Shown here: positions 8,496-16,950 of the stretch, piece by piece | Layout of the letters: every line of letters starts with the position of its first letter | How positions within the stretch are numbered: position 1 is the first letter of the stretch | DNA from: Achromobacter pestifer | GTDB taxonomy: Bacteria > Pseudomonadota > Gammaproteobacteria > Burkholderiales > Burkholderiaceae_B | Reading direction: 5' to 3' | NCBI RefSeq assembly: GCF_902859625.1 | Contig: NZ_CADIJX010000001.1 | Coordinates: forward strand, 744,001 to 808,000 | Length of the DNA: 64,000 nt | Translations under genes and position numbers: made by a program | Notes under the pieces: generated by a model | The model's input: only the letters and a program-made list of their open reading frames with translations | Databases searched by the model: none | What the model was told of the DNA's origin: nothing

Positions 8496-8960
8496 TCAGC
8501 CGGCCTGGGTGGCGGGTTGGCGCAGCATCAACGCAACGCGGCGGCAGCTGGCTACCAGTTCGTCGCGCTGGTTGTAGGCACGGTGGTCGAACACGACGAT
8601 GCCGTTCTGCGGACGCGAACGGCTTTCGCGCAGCTCCAGTACCTGCGATTCCACGTGCAGCGTGTCGCCGGCAAAGACAGGGTTCGGAAAGCGCACTTCA
8701 TCCCAGCCCAGATTGCCCACGGTGGTGCCCAGGGTGGTGTCGCCCACCGAGATGCCCACCATCAGGCCCAGCGTGAAGGCACTATTGACCAGGGGACGGC
8801 CGAACTCGGTTGTCTTGGCATATTCCGCATCCAGATGGATGGCCGCGGGATTCAGTGTCATGGTGGTGAACAGGACGTTATCGGTCTCGGTGACCGTACG
8901 CCGCACGTCGTGCGTAAAGCGTTGCCCGACTTGGAATTGCTCGAAATACAACCCGGCCAT
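8496..8960 (-). CDS. MaoC-like hot-dog dehydratase
   Basis: 154 residues from an ATG with AGGAGA upstream. The hot-dog fold is indicated by [27 protein letters not shown] at the N-terminus, [12 protein letters not shown] (the hydratase-2 type motif with Asn and His) and [18 protein letters not shown]-specific enoyl-CoA hydratases and mesaconyl-CoA hydratases have this single-domain form. It is the first gene of the seven-gene catabolic operon and faces the divergent oxidoreductase gene across 132 bases that carry an operator-like repeat. Having both MaoC and crotonase hydratases together with a CitE-like lyase suggests two successive hydration chemistries. Confidence 0.9.
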   Translation of the reverse strand: MAGLYFEQFQVGQRFTHDVRRTVTETDNVLFTTMTLNPAAIHLDAEYAKTTEFGRPLVNSAFTLGLMVGISVGDTTLGTTVGNLGWDEVRFPNPVFAGDTLHVESQVLELRESRSRPQNGIVVFDHRAYNQRDELVASCRRVALMLRQPATQAG

Positions 8961-9044
8961 CGTCGTCTCCTGTTGCGCATGCGGGATGATTCCCGTCTGG
9001 CGCCTGGACATTCATTCACGTTGCGATAAACTGAACGCTAACAT

Positions 9045-9064
9045 ACTGTATGCATCCATACTAT
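9045..9064. promoter_or_regulatory. Imperfect inverted repeat between divergent operons, probable MarR operator
   Basis: ACTGTATG-catc-CATACTAT forms a 20-base imperfect dyad (six of eight paired positions) in the 132-base gap between the maoC operon and the oxidoreductase-marR operon. Its size and AT-rich arms fit the 16-20 base sites bound by MarR dimers, and a MarR gene lies two genes downstream. It would let one regulator control both directions. Confidence 0.5.
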
Positions 9065-9092
9065 ATTAGGAACAACCCCAAGGAGACACCCC

Positions 9093-10115
9093 ATGCAAGG
9101 TCGACAACAGGTCAATCGGCAGGTCGTACTGAAGGAGCGCCCGATGGGCATTCCCCAGGCCTCGCACTTCGCGTTGCGCGAGGCCGCCATCCCCGAACCC
9201 AAGGATGGCGAGATCCTGGTCCGCAATCTGTATCTGTCGGTCGACCCGGCCATGCGCGGCTGGGTCAATGCCGCCGCCAACTACTCCGCCCCGGTCGCGA
9301 TCGGTGAAGTCATGCGCGCTTTTTCCGCGGGCCGCGTCATCGCCTCGCGGCACCCGGACTACGCCGAAGGCGACCTCGTCATGGGCTTGCTGGGCTGGCA
9401 GGACTACGCCGTCTCCGACGGCCACGACATCCGCCGCAAAGTCCGTGAAATCGATCTGCCCCTGTCGCTATCGCTGGGCGTCCTGGGCCTGAACGGCGTC
9501 ACCGCCTACTTCGCGCTGAACGCCTGCGGCGAGCCCAAACCCGGCAACACCGTTGTGGTATCGACAGCGGCGGGCGCGGTGGGATCAGTGGCCGGACAGT
9601 TGGCCCGCCACCAGGGCTGCCGCGCGGTCGGCATTGCGGGTGGCGAGGACAAGACGCGGCTGTGCGTCGAAGAGTTCGGCTACGACGCCGCCTTGGACTA
9701 CCATTCGCCCCAGATGGCGGACGCCCTGGCCGCCGCCTGCCCCGAGGGCGTGGACGTGTACTTCGACAACACGTCCGGTCGCATCAGCGACACGGTCATC
9801 CCGCTGATCAACCGCCATGCCCGCATCGTCGTCTGCGGCACGGCATCGGTCGCCAGCTGGGACCCGTGGCCCACCGGCCCGCGCATCGAACGCCATCTGC
9901 TGAACAAGGCGGCGCGCATGCAGGGGTTTCTGGTGTGGGACTACGAGCACCGATACGAGGAAGCCATCGGCGTGCTGGCGCCTTTGGTGCGGCAAGGCAA
10001 ACTGCGTTATCGCGAAGAGATCCTGGATGGCATCGAAGCCGCGCCGGGATCAATCGCCGACCTGTACCAGGGCAAGAACATGGGCAAGCGGCTTATTCGG
10101 CTGGAGGATGTGTGA
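9093..10115 (+). CDS. NADP-dependent medium-chain oxidoreductase (CurA / leukotriene B4 12-hydroxydehydrogenase-like)
   Basis: 340 residues. NRQVVLKERPMGIP at the N-terminus, LYLSVDPAMRGW near residue 47, and VSTAAGAVGSVAGQLARHQGCRAVGIAGG (nucleotide site) are characteristic of the zinc-independent MDR branch that reduces alpha,beta-unsaturated ketones and aldehydes. The YFDNTSG segment is also typical. AAGGAGA precedes the ATG. Its stop codon abuts the MarR start (TGA-ATG), so both are translated together. It may reduce an enone intermediate or by-product of the divergent catabolic operon; this is an inference from shared control. Confidence 0.9.
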   Translation: MQGRQQVNRQVVLKERPMGIPQASHFALREAAIPEPKDGEILVRNLYLSVDPAMRGWVNAAANYSAPVAIGEVMRAFSAGRVIASRHPDYAEGDLVMGLLGWQDYAVSDGHDIRRKVREIDLPLSLSLGVLGLNGVTAYFALNACGEPKPGNTVVVSTAAGAVGSVAGQLARHQGCRAVGIAGGEDKTRLCVEEFGYDAALDYHSPQMADALAAACPEGVDVYFDNTSGRISDTVIPLINRHARIVVCGTASVASWDPWPTGPRIERHLLNKAARMQGFLVWDYEHRYEEAIGVLAPLVRQGKLRYREEILDGIEAAPGSIADLYQGKNMGKRLIRLEDV

Positions 10116-10631
10116 ATGACAACAAAGACGGCGGCAGGAAACGAGAACTGGGACCAGCGGCTGGGCTTTCTGATGCACGACGTCTCGCGCCTGCGCCGCA
10201 AGGTGTTCGACGAAGTCATGAAGCCCGAGGGCATCACGCGGTCACAATGGTGGGTCATGGCGCACCTGTCGCGCCATGACGGCATGTCGCAAAGCGAGTT
10301 GGCCGACGTGCTGGACCTGGGCCGCGCCGCACTCGGCGGCCTGGTGGATCGGCTGGAGTCACTAGGCTTCGTGCGCCGCGGCGCCGACGGCCAGGACCGC
10401 CGCACCAAGCTTGTCCTGCTGACGCCCGAGGGCCGCGCCATGATTGACCGCATGCGCGTCAAGAGCGACGTCATGAGCGAAGCGATCCTGCAAGGGCTCA
10501 GCGTCGAACAGCGCCATCAACTTGCCGACATGCTGGGGTTGGTCAAGCGCAATCTGCTGGCGTTCGGCACAACTCAGGATGACGGCGGTCAGCCAGTAAC
10601 CGTCACTCGAGATCTGTTCCAAGAGCGTTGA
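10116..10631 (+). CDS. MarR-family transcriptional regulator
   Basis: 171 residues with a winged helix-turn-helix: ITRSQWWVMAHLSRHDGMSQ leads into SELADVLDLGRAALGGLVDRLE (recognition helix) and the wing DGQDRRTKLVLLTPEG, a standard MarR signature near residues 75-105. It begins immediately after the oxidoreductase stop. The likely target is the dyad at 9045-9064, giving autoregulation and control of the divergent maoC operon. MarR proteins usually leave DNA when bound by an aromatic or CoA-linked ligand. The effector is unknown. Confidence 0.92.
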   Translation: MTTKTAAGNENWDQRLGFLMHDVSRLRRKVFDEVMKPEGITRSQWWVMAHLSRHDGMSQSELADVLDLGRAALGGLVDRLESLGFVRRGADGQDRRTKLVLLTPEGRAMIDRMRVKSDVMSEAILQGLSVEQRHQLADMLGLVKRNLLAFGTTQDDGGQPVTVTRDLFQER

Positions 10632-10666
10632 CGACATAGGCCTATTAGTGAAAGTATTAAATTTGT

Positions 10667-10695
10667 TTGCAATTTCCAGGCGGAATTCCGATATA
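10667..10695 (+). promoter_or_regulatory. Possible sigma-70-type promoter before the molybdenum hydroxylase operon
   Basis: TTGCAA, 17 bases, then GATATA lie 68 bases before the start of the [2Fe-2S] subunit gene, in the only AT-rich part of the 131-base gap. The match is moderate (four of six at the -10 box) and no operator was recognised beside it. Confidence 0.3.
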
Positions 10696-10762
10696 AAGAG
10701 GTGGTTTACTCACGTCTAAAGCAAGGCACGGCCCGCCCTGCCCGCCCATTAAGGATTCCGCT

Positions 10763-11236
10763 ATGACCCAACTTCAAATCAACGGCCAGGCGAAGGACGT
10801 CGACGTCCCGGGCGAAACGCCCTTGCTCTGGACCCTGAGAGACGAGCTCGGCATGACCGGCACCAAGTTTGGATGTGGCATGGCATTGTGCGGCGCCTGT
10901 ACCGTGCATATGGACGGCGCGCCAATCCGTTCCTGCGTAACCCCCCTCTCAGCTGCGGCAGGCCACAGCATCACCACTATCGAAGGGATAGAGTCAGATG
11001 CTGTCGGCCGGGCGGTGCAGCAAGCCTGGATAGAGCAAAATGTTGCTCAATGCGGCTACTGCCAGGCAGGCCAGATCATGACCGCAGTCAGCCTGCTCAA
11101 AACCGCTCCCCAGCCTACTGACCAAGATATCGAAGACGCCATGAGCGGCAATATCTGCCGCTGCGGTACCTACCCCCGCATCCGCGCCGCCATCCAGCAA
11201 GCGGCCAAGCGCCTGGCCCAGGGAGACAAGCAATGA
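10763..11236 (+). CDS. [2Fe-2S] subunit of a xanthine-oxidase-family molybdenum hydroxylase (IorA-like)
   Basis: 157 residues with two [2Fe-2S] domains. The plant-ferredoxin-type site is [17 protein letters not shown] with the distal Cys in RSCVTPL. The C-terminal helical site is [11 protein letters not shown] and [11 protein letters not shown]. This matches the small subunit of isoquinoline 1-oxidoreductase, nicotinate or aldehyde dehydrogenases. It carries electrons from the molybdenum centre. Its stop overlaps the large subunit start (ATGA). It has no signal peptide; in this enzyme class the small subunit is carried out with the Tat-exported large subunit. Confidence 0.95.
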   Translation: MTQLQINGQAKDVDVPGETPLLWTLRDELGMTGTKFGCGMALCGACTVHMDGAPIRSCVTPLSAAAGHSITTIEGIESDAVGRAVQQAWIEQNVAQCGYCQAGQIMTAVSLLKTAPQPTDQDIEDAMSGNICRCGTYPRIRAAIQQAAKRLAQGDKQ

Positions 11237-13524
11237 CGCTCACCGCTCAACTTTCCCGACGTGGCTTTCTACAGGGCAGCCTGGGCGCGCTTACGCTGGC
11301 GATCACATCCAAGGGGTTCATCACGACAGTCTGGGCGGCGGAGGCCGCCGCTCAGAAGTATGGCGCCGACAGCATGCCCGGCGGCACCGTCGACGACCCG
11401 CTGATTTTCGTCAGCATCGCCCCGGACGGCACCGTTACCATCGTTGCGCATCGAGCAGAAATGGGCACAGGAGTCCGCACCAGCCTGCCCATGGTGGTCG
11501 CCGACGAGATGGAAGCGCGCTGGGACCGCGTAAAGGTCATCCAGGCGCAGGCCGATGAAGTGCGCTATGGGAACCAGAATGTGGATGGTTCGCGAAGCGT
11601 GCGCCACTTCCTGATGCCCATGCGGCGCGTCGGAGCGGCGGCCCGGCAGATGCTGGAGGCAGCAGCCGCGGCGCGGTGGTCCGTTCCGCTTGCCGAAGTC
11701 AAGGCGGTTCAGCATGAGGTGCTGCACCCGCCGTCCGGGCGCCGTTTGGCATACGGCGAGCTTGCCGCCGACGCGGCGCGGCAGCCCGTTCCCACCGGCG
11801 ATGCGCTCAAACTCAAGGACCGCAGTGAGTTCCGCTACATCGGAAAAGACCAGGTCCGGCTCGTAGACCTGGAAGCCATCGGGAAAGGCCAGGCGAGCTA
11901 CGGCATGGATATGCGCCTGCCCGGCATGGTCTATGCCGTCGTGGCACGCCCGCCTGTCGTCGGAGGCAAGCTGCGTCGCTTCGACAGCACTCGGGCGCTG
12001 GCCGTTCCCGGGGTGCTGAAGGTCGTGGAAATCCCCCCGATGCAAGGCGCTCCGGCATTCCAGCCCTTAGGCGGCGTCGCGGTCGTCGCGCGTAACACCT
12101 GGGCCGCCCGGCAGGGCCGCGATGCGCTGGAAATCGAATGGGACGACGGACCTAACGGCGGCTACGACTCGGCCGCCTATCACCAGGCGCTGGAGTCGGC
12201 TGCACGTGAATCCGGCAAGGCGATACGCAATCAAGGCGACGTGGCACAAGTCTGGGCGAAAGCTCCCGAAACCGAGCGCCTGGCCGCTGAATACTATGTA
12301 CCCCATCTGGCCCACGCTTCGATGGAACCGCCGGTAGCCACCGTCCAGATAAAAGGCGGCAACGCCGAAGTCTGGACCTCTATTCAGAACCCCATCGCCG
12401 CGCGAGATGCGGTGGCGGCCCGACTGAAGCTGGACCCCGCCAAGGTCAAGGTAAATGTCCTGCTGCTGGGGGGAGGGTTTGGCCGCAAGTCCAAGCCCGA
12501 CTTCGTGGACGAGGCCGCCATTGTCGCCCACGCCATGCCCGAAGGCACGCCGGTCAAGCTGGTGTGGACGCGCGAAGACGACATTCACCATGATTATCTG
12601 CACACCGTGTCGGTCGAGCGCTTGGAGGCCGTCCTGGACAAGAACGGACAAGTCCAATCATGGCTGCACCGCAGCGCCGCTCCCACCATCGCCTCTCTCT
12701 TCTCCGAGGGAGCCAAGGGCCAGCAGATGTTCGAGTCGGCAATGTCGGCCATCAACATGCCGTACCGCATTCCGAACGTCCGGGTGGAAACTGCCGAAGT
12801 AGAGGCCCATGCCCGCATCGGATGGTTCCGCTCGGTCGCCAACATCCCTCATGCCTTCGCGGCGCAATGCTTCATTGCCGAATTGGCCGAGCGCGCGGGC
12901 AAGGATCCCAAGGATTTCGCGCTTGACCTTATCGGTCCGGCGCGTCAAATCGATCCGGGCACGTTGGCCGACACCTGGAATTACTCGGAATCGCCCGAAC
13001 GCTACCCTTACGACACGGGCCGCCTGCGCGGCGTGATCGAAGCCGCGTGCAAAGGAGCCGAATGGGGCCGGACACTGCCCAAGGGCCATGGCCTTGGCCT
13101 GGCATTCTGCTATAGCTTCATGAGCTACACAGCCACCGTGGTCGAGGTGGCCGTAGACGAGAAGGGCGAGGTACGCATCGTTGCTGTCGACATGGCGATG
13201 GACTGCGGCCCGCAGATCAACCCCGAACGCATTCGCGCGCAAATGGAAGGCGGCGCCATCATGGGCCTGAGCCTTGCGCTCACCAGCGAAATCACCTTCG
13301 AGAAAGGCCGCGTGAAGCAAAGCAATTTCCATGATTACGAAGTGCTGCGCCACAATGCGTCGCCGCGAGTGATCCGAACGCATCTGGTCAACGACGATCA
13401 CGCTCTGCCCCCCGGCGGCGTGGGCGAACCGCCGGTTCCGCCCGTGGCGCCTGCGCTATGCAATGCCATATTCGCCGCAACCGGAAAGCGGATTCGCAAT
13501 CTGCCCGTGCGCAGAGTCGCCTGA
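11233..13524 (+). CDS. Molybdopterin-binding subunit of a periplasmic molybdenum hydroxylase (IorB/aldehyde oxidase-like)
   Basis: 763 residues. A twin-arginine signal ([13 protein letters not shown], residues 8-20) indicates Tat export of the folded cofactor-loaded enzyme. Two copies of the MoCo-binding aldehyde/xanthine oxidoreductase fold follow, with [15 protein letters not shown] near residue 412 and the C-terminal [20 protein letters not shown] containing the catalytic Glu segment. FAD subunit is absent, as in IorAB-type enzymes, which pass electrons to a cytochrome or another acceptor. The substrate could be an N-heterocycle or an aldehyde and is not settled by sequence. Confidence 0.94.
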   Translation: MTLTAQLSRRGFLQGSLGALTLAITSKGFITTVWAAEAAAQKYGADSMPGGTVDDPLIFVSIAPDGTVTIVAHRAEMGTGVRTSLPMVVADEMEARWDRVKVIQAQADEVRYGNQNVDGSRSVRHFLMPMRRVGAAARQMLEAAAAARWSVPLAEVKAVQHEVLHPPSGRRLAYGELAADAARQPVPTGDALKLKDRSEFRYIGKDQVRLVDLEAIGKGQASYGMDMRLPGMVYAVVARPPVVGGKLRRFDSTRALAVPGVLKVVEIPPMQGAPAFQPLGGVAVVARNTWAARQGRDALEIEWDDGPNGGYDSAAYHQALESAARESGKAIRNQGDVAQVWAKAPETERLAAEYYVPHLAHASMEPPVATVQIKGGNAEVWTSIQNPIAARDAVAARLKLDPAKVKVNVLLLGGGFGRKSKPDFVDEAAIVAHAMPEGTPVKLVWTREDDIHHDYLHTVSVERLEAVLDKNGQVQSWLHRSAAPTIASLFSEGAKGQQMFESAMSAINMPYRIPNVRVETAEVEAHARIGWFRSVANIPHAFAAQCFIAELAERAGKDPKDFALDLIGPARQIDPGTLADTWNYSESPERYPYDTGRLRGVIEAACKGAEWGRTLPKGHGLGLAFCYSFMSYTATVVEVAVDEKGEVRIVAVDMAMDCGPQINPERIRAQMEGGAIMGLSLALTSEITFEKGRVKQSNFHDYEVLRHNASPRVIRTHLVNDDHALPPGGVGEPPVPPVAPALCNAIFAATGKRIRNLPVRRVA

Positions 13525-13534
13525 CGGCACGCAC

Positions 13535-14572
13535 ATGGAACCACCTACCGTCAGCGTGGAAACTGTCGACGTTCGTGTATTGCGAGAAGCCCGGTCGTGG
13601 CATGCCGAGGGGCACCGGCTGCTGCTGGCTACGGTCGTCAAGACCTGGGGATCTTCTCCGCGCCCTGTCGGCTCCATGATGGCGCTGCGTGAGGACGGGC
13701 GCTGCGTCGGGTCCGTATCCGGCGGCTGCATCGAAGACGATCTGGTTCACCGATACACCCGCGCCTATGGCGACGGCGCCATTGCGCAAAGCACTCCCGA
13801 ACTGGTGCGCTATGGGATTACAACCGACGAAGCGCACCGGTTCGGCCTGCCTTGCGGCGGCACGCTGGAGCTCCTGCTGGAGTTTCAACCGGATTTCGAA
13901 ACGCTTGACGCCCTGGTACGGCGGCTTGAATCTGGGCAACTCATCCGGCGCAGCATCTGCGTAGCCACGGGTGCGGTGACATTGACCCCTGCTTTGGCGC
14001 CAGAGGCGGTGCAGTTCGATGGCGTGACGTTCTCCTGCACCCTGGGGCCGCAGTACCGAATGCTGCTCATCGGCGCCGGCGTATTGGCGGAATACCTGGC
14101 CACCATGGCCCTGTTCAATGACTTTTCAGTGACGGTGTGCGACCCGCGGATTGAACACCAGGGCAACTGGTCCGTGCCGGGCGTACATATCACCCGTGAC
14201 ATGCCTGATGATGCCGTGCTCGCCCTTGAGCCCGACACGCGCACCTGCATCGTCGCCCTTAGCCACGATCCCAAGCTGGACGATCTTGCGCTCTTGGAAG
14301 CGCTTCACAGCCCCGCCTTCTACGTAGGCGCCATCGGCTCGCGCCGCAACACAAATAGCCGCAGGGAGCGCTTCATTGAGCACTTTGGCGAAACCGCCAC
14401 CTCTCTGGAGCGATTACATGCGCCGGTCGGCATCTATATTGGCAGCCGGACCCCAGCCGAGATCGCTGTAAGCATCATGGCAGAGATCCTCGCGATCAAG
14501 AACGGGGTTGCTCTACCGGCCGCGCTCTCCGTCGAACAGGCAAAACGCCAGCAGACAACCTCCGTCGCCTGA
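13535..14572 (+). CDS. XdhC/CoxI-family molybdenum cofactor maturation protein
   Basis: 345 residues from the ATG ten bases after the large-subunit stop; an upstream in-frame start lies inside that gene and is rejected. The N-terminal XdhC_CoxI domain contains VKTWGSSPRPVGSMMAL and GSVSGGCIEDDL. The C-terminal Rossmann domain contains LLIGAGVLAEYLATMA and FYVGAIGSRRN. Proteins of this type bind molybdenum cofactor, promote sulfuration and insert it into xanthine-oxidase-family enzymes. The tight coupling makes it the dedicated chaperone of the preceding enzyme. Confidence 0.93.
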   Translation: MEPPTVSVETVDVRVLREARSWHAEGHRLLLATVVKTWGSSPRPVGSMMALREDGRCVGSVSGGCIEDDLVHRYTRAYGDGAIAQSTPELVRYGITTDEAHRFGLPCGGTLELLLEFQPDFETLDALVRRLESGQLIRRSICVATGAVTLTPALAPEAVQFDGVTFSCTLGPQYRMLLIGAGVLAEYLATMALFNDFSVTVCDPRIEHQGNWSVPGVHITRDMPDDAVLALEPDTRTCIVALSHDPKLDDLALLEALHSPAFYVGAIGSRRNTNSRRERFIEHFGETATSLERLHAPVGIYIGSRTPAEIAVSIMAEILAIKNGVALPAALSVEQAKRQQTTSVA

Positions 14573-14575
14573 TAC

Positions 14576-14740
14576 ATGATCCGGTCGCCATTCTTCGGGA
14601 TCGGGACGGCCATCACGCTGCTGACGGTTGGAGCTGTCGCGGCGCTTCACGCCCGCGATGCCTTGATTCGGCGATCACAGGTAGCGCTGGACAATCTTAC
14701 GGAACCGGCGGACGGCTCCGCCGCGGCTCCGAGAATGTAA
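14576..14740 (+). CDS. Small single-span membrane peptide, possible remnant of a cytochrome c subunit
   Basis: 54 codons starting one codon after the XdhC stop. The N-terminus FFGIGTAITLLTVGAVAALHARDA is one clear hydrophobic segment, followed by a short polar tail that ends at TAA. IorAB-type operons often contain a membrane-anchored c-type cytochrome whose N-terminus has this form; here no CxxCH follows. It could be a truncated remnant of such a gene or a real small protein. No Shine-Dalgarno is evident. Confidence 0.35.
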   Translation: MIRSPFFGIGTAITLLTVGAVAALHARDALIRRSQVALDNLTEPADGSAAAPRM

Positions 14741-14851
14741 TGCATCCACTCCCTTGCAATGTGCTCGCTGCCAATGACCAACTCGTCCCTACCGGTCATT
14801 CTCAGTAATTCCGGCGCACAATCACGCGGGTGCCAACTTTCTGAGATCATC

Positions 14852-15274
14852 ATGCAAGCCATCATTGCCGCCTTGACCTGTGCCGTGTTCGTCGTGCTGT
14901 CGCTATGGCACATCTATTGGGCCCTGGGCGGTCGCGTGGCCTACCTGATCGCCTTGCCTGTTAAAGACGGAAAGCCCCTGTTTCGGCCGTCTGCTCTGGG
15001 GACATTCGTGGTGGGTTTGGCATTGATGGCGTTTGCCGGGCTCGTTGCGGTCAACGCGGGCTTACTGAGCACACTTGGCGCGCCGACCTGGCTACGCTGG
15101 GTTGGCGCTGTGCTGGCGCTGGCTCTGCTGGGGCGGGCCATTGGTGACTTCCGCTACGTGGGATTGTTCAAGCGATTTGGCGGCGAGCCCTTCGCCCGGC
15201 TGGACACGCGCGTGTTTTCACCACTGTGCCTGCTGCTGGCCGCCGGCGTGGCGGCCACTGTCTGGCAGGGATGA
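14852..15274 (+). CDS. DUF3995-like small integral membrane protein
   Basis: 140 residues with four predicted membrane helices (about residues 3-20, 48-70, 77-97 and 120-138). SLWHIYWALGGRVAYLIALPVKDGKPLFRP and the later IGDFRYVGLFKR correspond to the DUF3995 pattern, a family of four-helix proteins of unknown function. It stands alone between the molybdenum hydroxylase operon and a putative lipoprotein gene, all on the plus strand. Function unknown. Confidence 0.75.
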   Translation: MQAIIAALTCAVFVVLSLWHIYWALGGRVAYLIALPVKDGKPLFRPSALGTFVVGLALMAFAGLVAVNAGLLSTLGAPTWLRWVGAVLALALLGRAIGDFRYVGLFKRFGGEPFARLDTRVFSPLCLLLAAGVAATVWQG

Positions 15275-15361
15275 GAGAGTAACGGGTCAGCGGCGCTCGG
15301 CCACAAACAGACGTTCAGTTTCGTGGCAAACTTTGATAATAAATACCTCGCATCGGAAACT

Positions 15362-16087
15362 ATGACGCTGTCGTTTTCCCTTAAATATTTCTCGGCGCAG
15401 GCCATGCGCTGGACATTCCTCCCGTTAGCCCTTCTGGCCAGTGTCGGCTGCGGCGCGAACGACGGCAATACTGCGGCCGGGGTTCGTGCTCCTGCCAACG
15501 CATCCGCGCCACCGCTGCGCAAGCTGAACCCCGCGCCGACACAGGCCTATGAGATACGACTGACACTTTCCAATGCGTCGGATCTCTCAAGCGCAGCCGA
15601 CGGCAAATCGCCGTTTACGGTAGTAGAGGGCACTTTGCAGTTCGACGCCAGCAACGGCGCCCGCTGTGGAAAATCCAACGCCCTGTCCGGCCACGTGCCG
15701 ACATTGTCCAGCCACGAACCGTTCCGCCTTTCCCGTATATCCGCTACCGAGTACGTGGGCACCGTGTATGCCGACCTGCTGCTCAATGAGGACTATTACG
15801 GGCGCGGGGTATGCCATTGGGCATTGACGGAGGCCCGCGTCGCTTTGCAAGCGCGGGCGGACATCGCCGATACGCGATTCGTAGCCGGGCTGCCTGCGAA
15901 AAAAGCGTTCGCGGGCGATACACAGGCGCGCTATTTCTGGAAAGGGTATTACCCCCGCTTCGGGCAGGGGCAACATACCGATTATGGAAGGGAACAACTC
16001 GACGCCGTACCGGCCGACAAACGTAGCGAGTTCTTCACCATGACACTCACGGCCAGGAAGATCGCTGGCGACGTTCAACGCAAGTGA
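15362..16087 (+). CDS. Putative secreted/lipoprotein of unknown function
   Basis: 241 residues if started at the ATG at 15362; an ATG at 15404 would leave a shorter signal peptide (MRWTFLPLALLASVGCG). The hydrophobic stretch followed by SVGC suggests export and perhaps lipidation, though the lipobox is weak. The mature part is polar, with a few Cys (RCGKSN, GVCHW) and an aromatic-rich WKGYYPRFGQG segment. I do not recognise the family. No operon partner is evident. Confidence 0.6.
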   Translation: MTLSFSLKYFSAQAMRWTFLPLALLASVGCGANDGNTAAGVRAPANASAPPLRKLNPAPTQAYEIRLTLSNASDLSSAADGKSPFTVVEGTLQFDASNGARCGKSNALSGHVPTLSSHEPFRLSRISATEYVGTVYADLLLNEDYYGRGVCHWALTEARVALQARADIADTRFVAGLPAKKAFAGDTQARYFWKGYYPRFGQGQHTDYGREQLDAVPADKRSEFFTMTLTARKIAGDVQRK

Positions 16088-16172
16088 ATGCAGAACGGAG
16101 GGAACTGGTCCCGTTTTCAGGGCGGCCCGGGCACTGGCGGCCCCCCGCTTTCAATGATTGGTCCTTGCCCTG

Positions 16173-16229
16173 AACCCAGGGCGCTAGCCTGTGCTCCTCG
16201 ATGGCTCCGAGCCGCAGGGCGCCTGGGTT
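16173..16229 (+). terminator. Long inverted repeat, possible weak terminator
   Basis: AACCCAGGGCGC (from 16173) and GCGCCTGGGTT (to 16229) can pair with one bulge across a loop of about 34 bases, followed by TTTCTGAT. It lies in the 295-base gap between the two lipoprotein-like genes. The long loop and short T run make termination uncertain. Nothing else was recognised in this gap. Confidence 0.3.
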
Positions 16230-16382
16230 TCTGATACATTGACGCCCAAAATAAATAAATGCGAGCACTTCGCGGCCAGATTTGCGTCGGGGAAGTTATC
16301 GGCACGTGGAGAGCTCTTCCGATGGCGTGCCCGTCAAAAAGCACCCATCTCTCAACGATGGAACCTTGGGATAACAGTCAAA

Positions 16383-16748
16383 ATGAGAAAATTAGCACTG
16401 CTTGTCGTCTTGTCATCACTACTCGCGGGATGTACCTCTGGACAGATGAACATGCTGATGGGCACTCGGAACAAAACCTACAACGACGTCAATGCACCTT
16501 GGGTCGGCAGCACGGAAGAGCAATTGATTTCCAAGTGGGGACCGCCCAAAAAGAGCTATACGCTTGAAAGCGGCGCAAAAATCATTTCGTACGAAGAGAT
16601 CTGGGGCCCAGTCTCCGCATACCACGTATGCATAGAGAAATTCATGATCGAAAAGGGTGTCGTGACCAAATGGGGGATTTCGGATTGCCCAAAACGCATT
16701 TCGGGCACGCTACCGAAAGACACCCCTACTCCACAACCGACCCTGTAG
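16383..16748 (+). CDS. Small lipoprotein of unknown function
   Basis: 121 residues starting MRKLALLVVLSSLLAGCTSG: a textbook signal peptide II with lipobox LAGC (Cys17). The mature protein contains WVGSTEEQLISKWGPPKKSY, reminiscent of the SmpA/OmlA/BamE-like 'small lipoprotein' pattern in which a G-x-x-x-x-x-V-x-x-x-W-G-x-P motif recurs. It is probably anchored to an outer or inner membrane. The following 200 bases up to the GGDEF gene hold no recognised feature. Confidence 0.75.
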   Translation: MRKLALLVVLSSLLAGCTSGQMNMLMGTRNKTYNDVNAPWVGSTEEQLISKWGPPKKSYTLESGAKIISYEEIWGPVSAYHVCIEKFMIEKGVVTKWGISDCPKRISGTLPKDTPTPQPTL

Positions 16749-16950
16749 GGCGAGCGTCCCGAAACTATTCGGAACACAGCTGGAAGCCGGGGTTCCTGAC
16801 AGACACGCAACTGCCGAACGGCCGCTTCGGGTCGAGAGCCGGCGTCCGCATGGGTCAACTCCCGGCCAGAGGCGGTCGTTCAATAAGCTTCCGGGGTCGA
16901 CGGCTTCAGGCTACAGTCGCTCGTTGAGATCGATCGATGAAGGATTGGTT

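Noticed and set aside
14647-14913. Minus-strand frame after the XdhC gene
   Set aside because: No ribosome site, no recognised family, and it overlaps the upstream region of the DUF3995-like gene.
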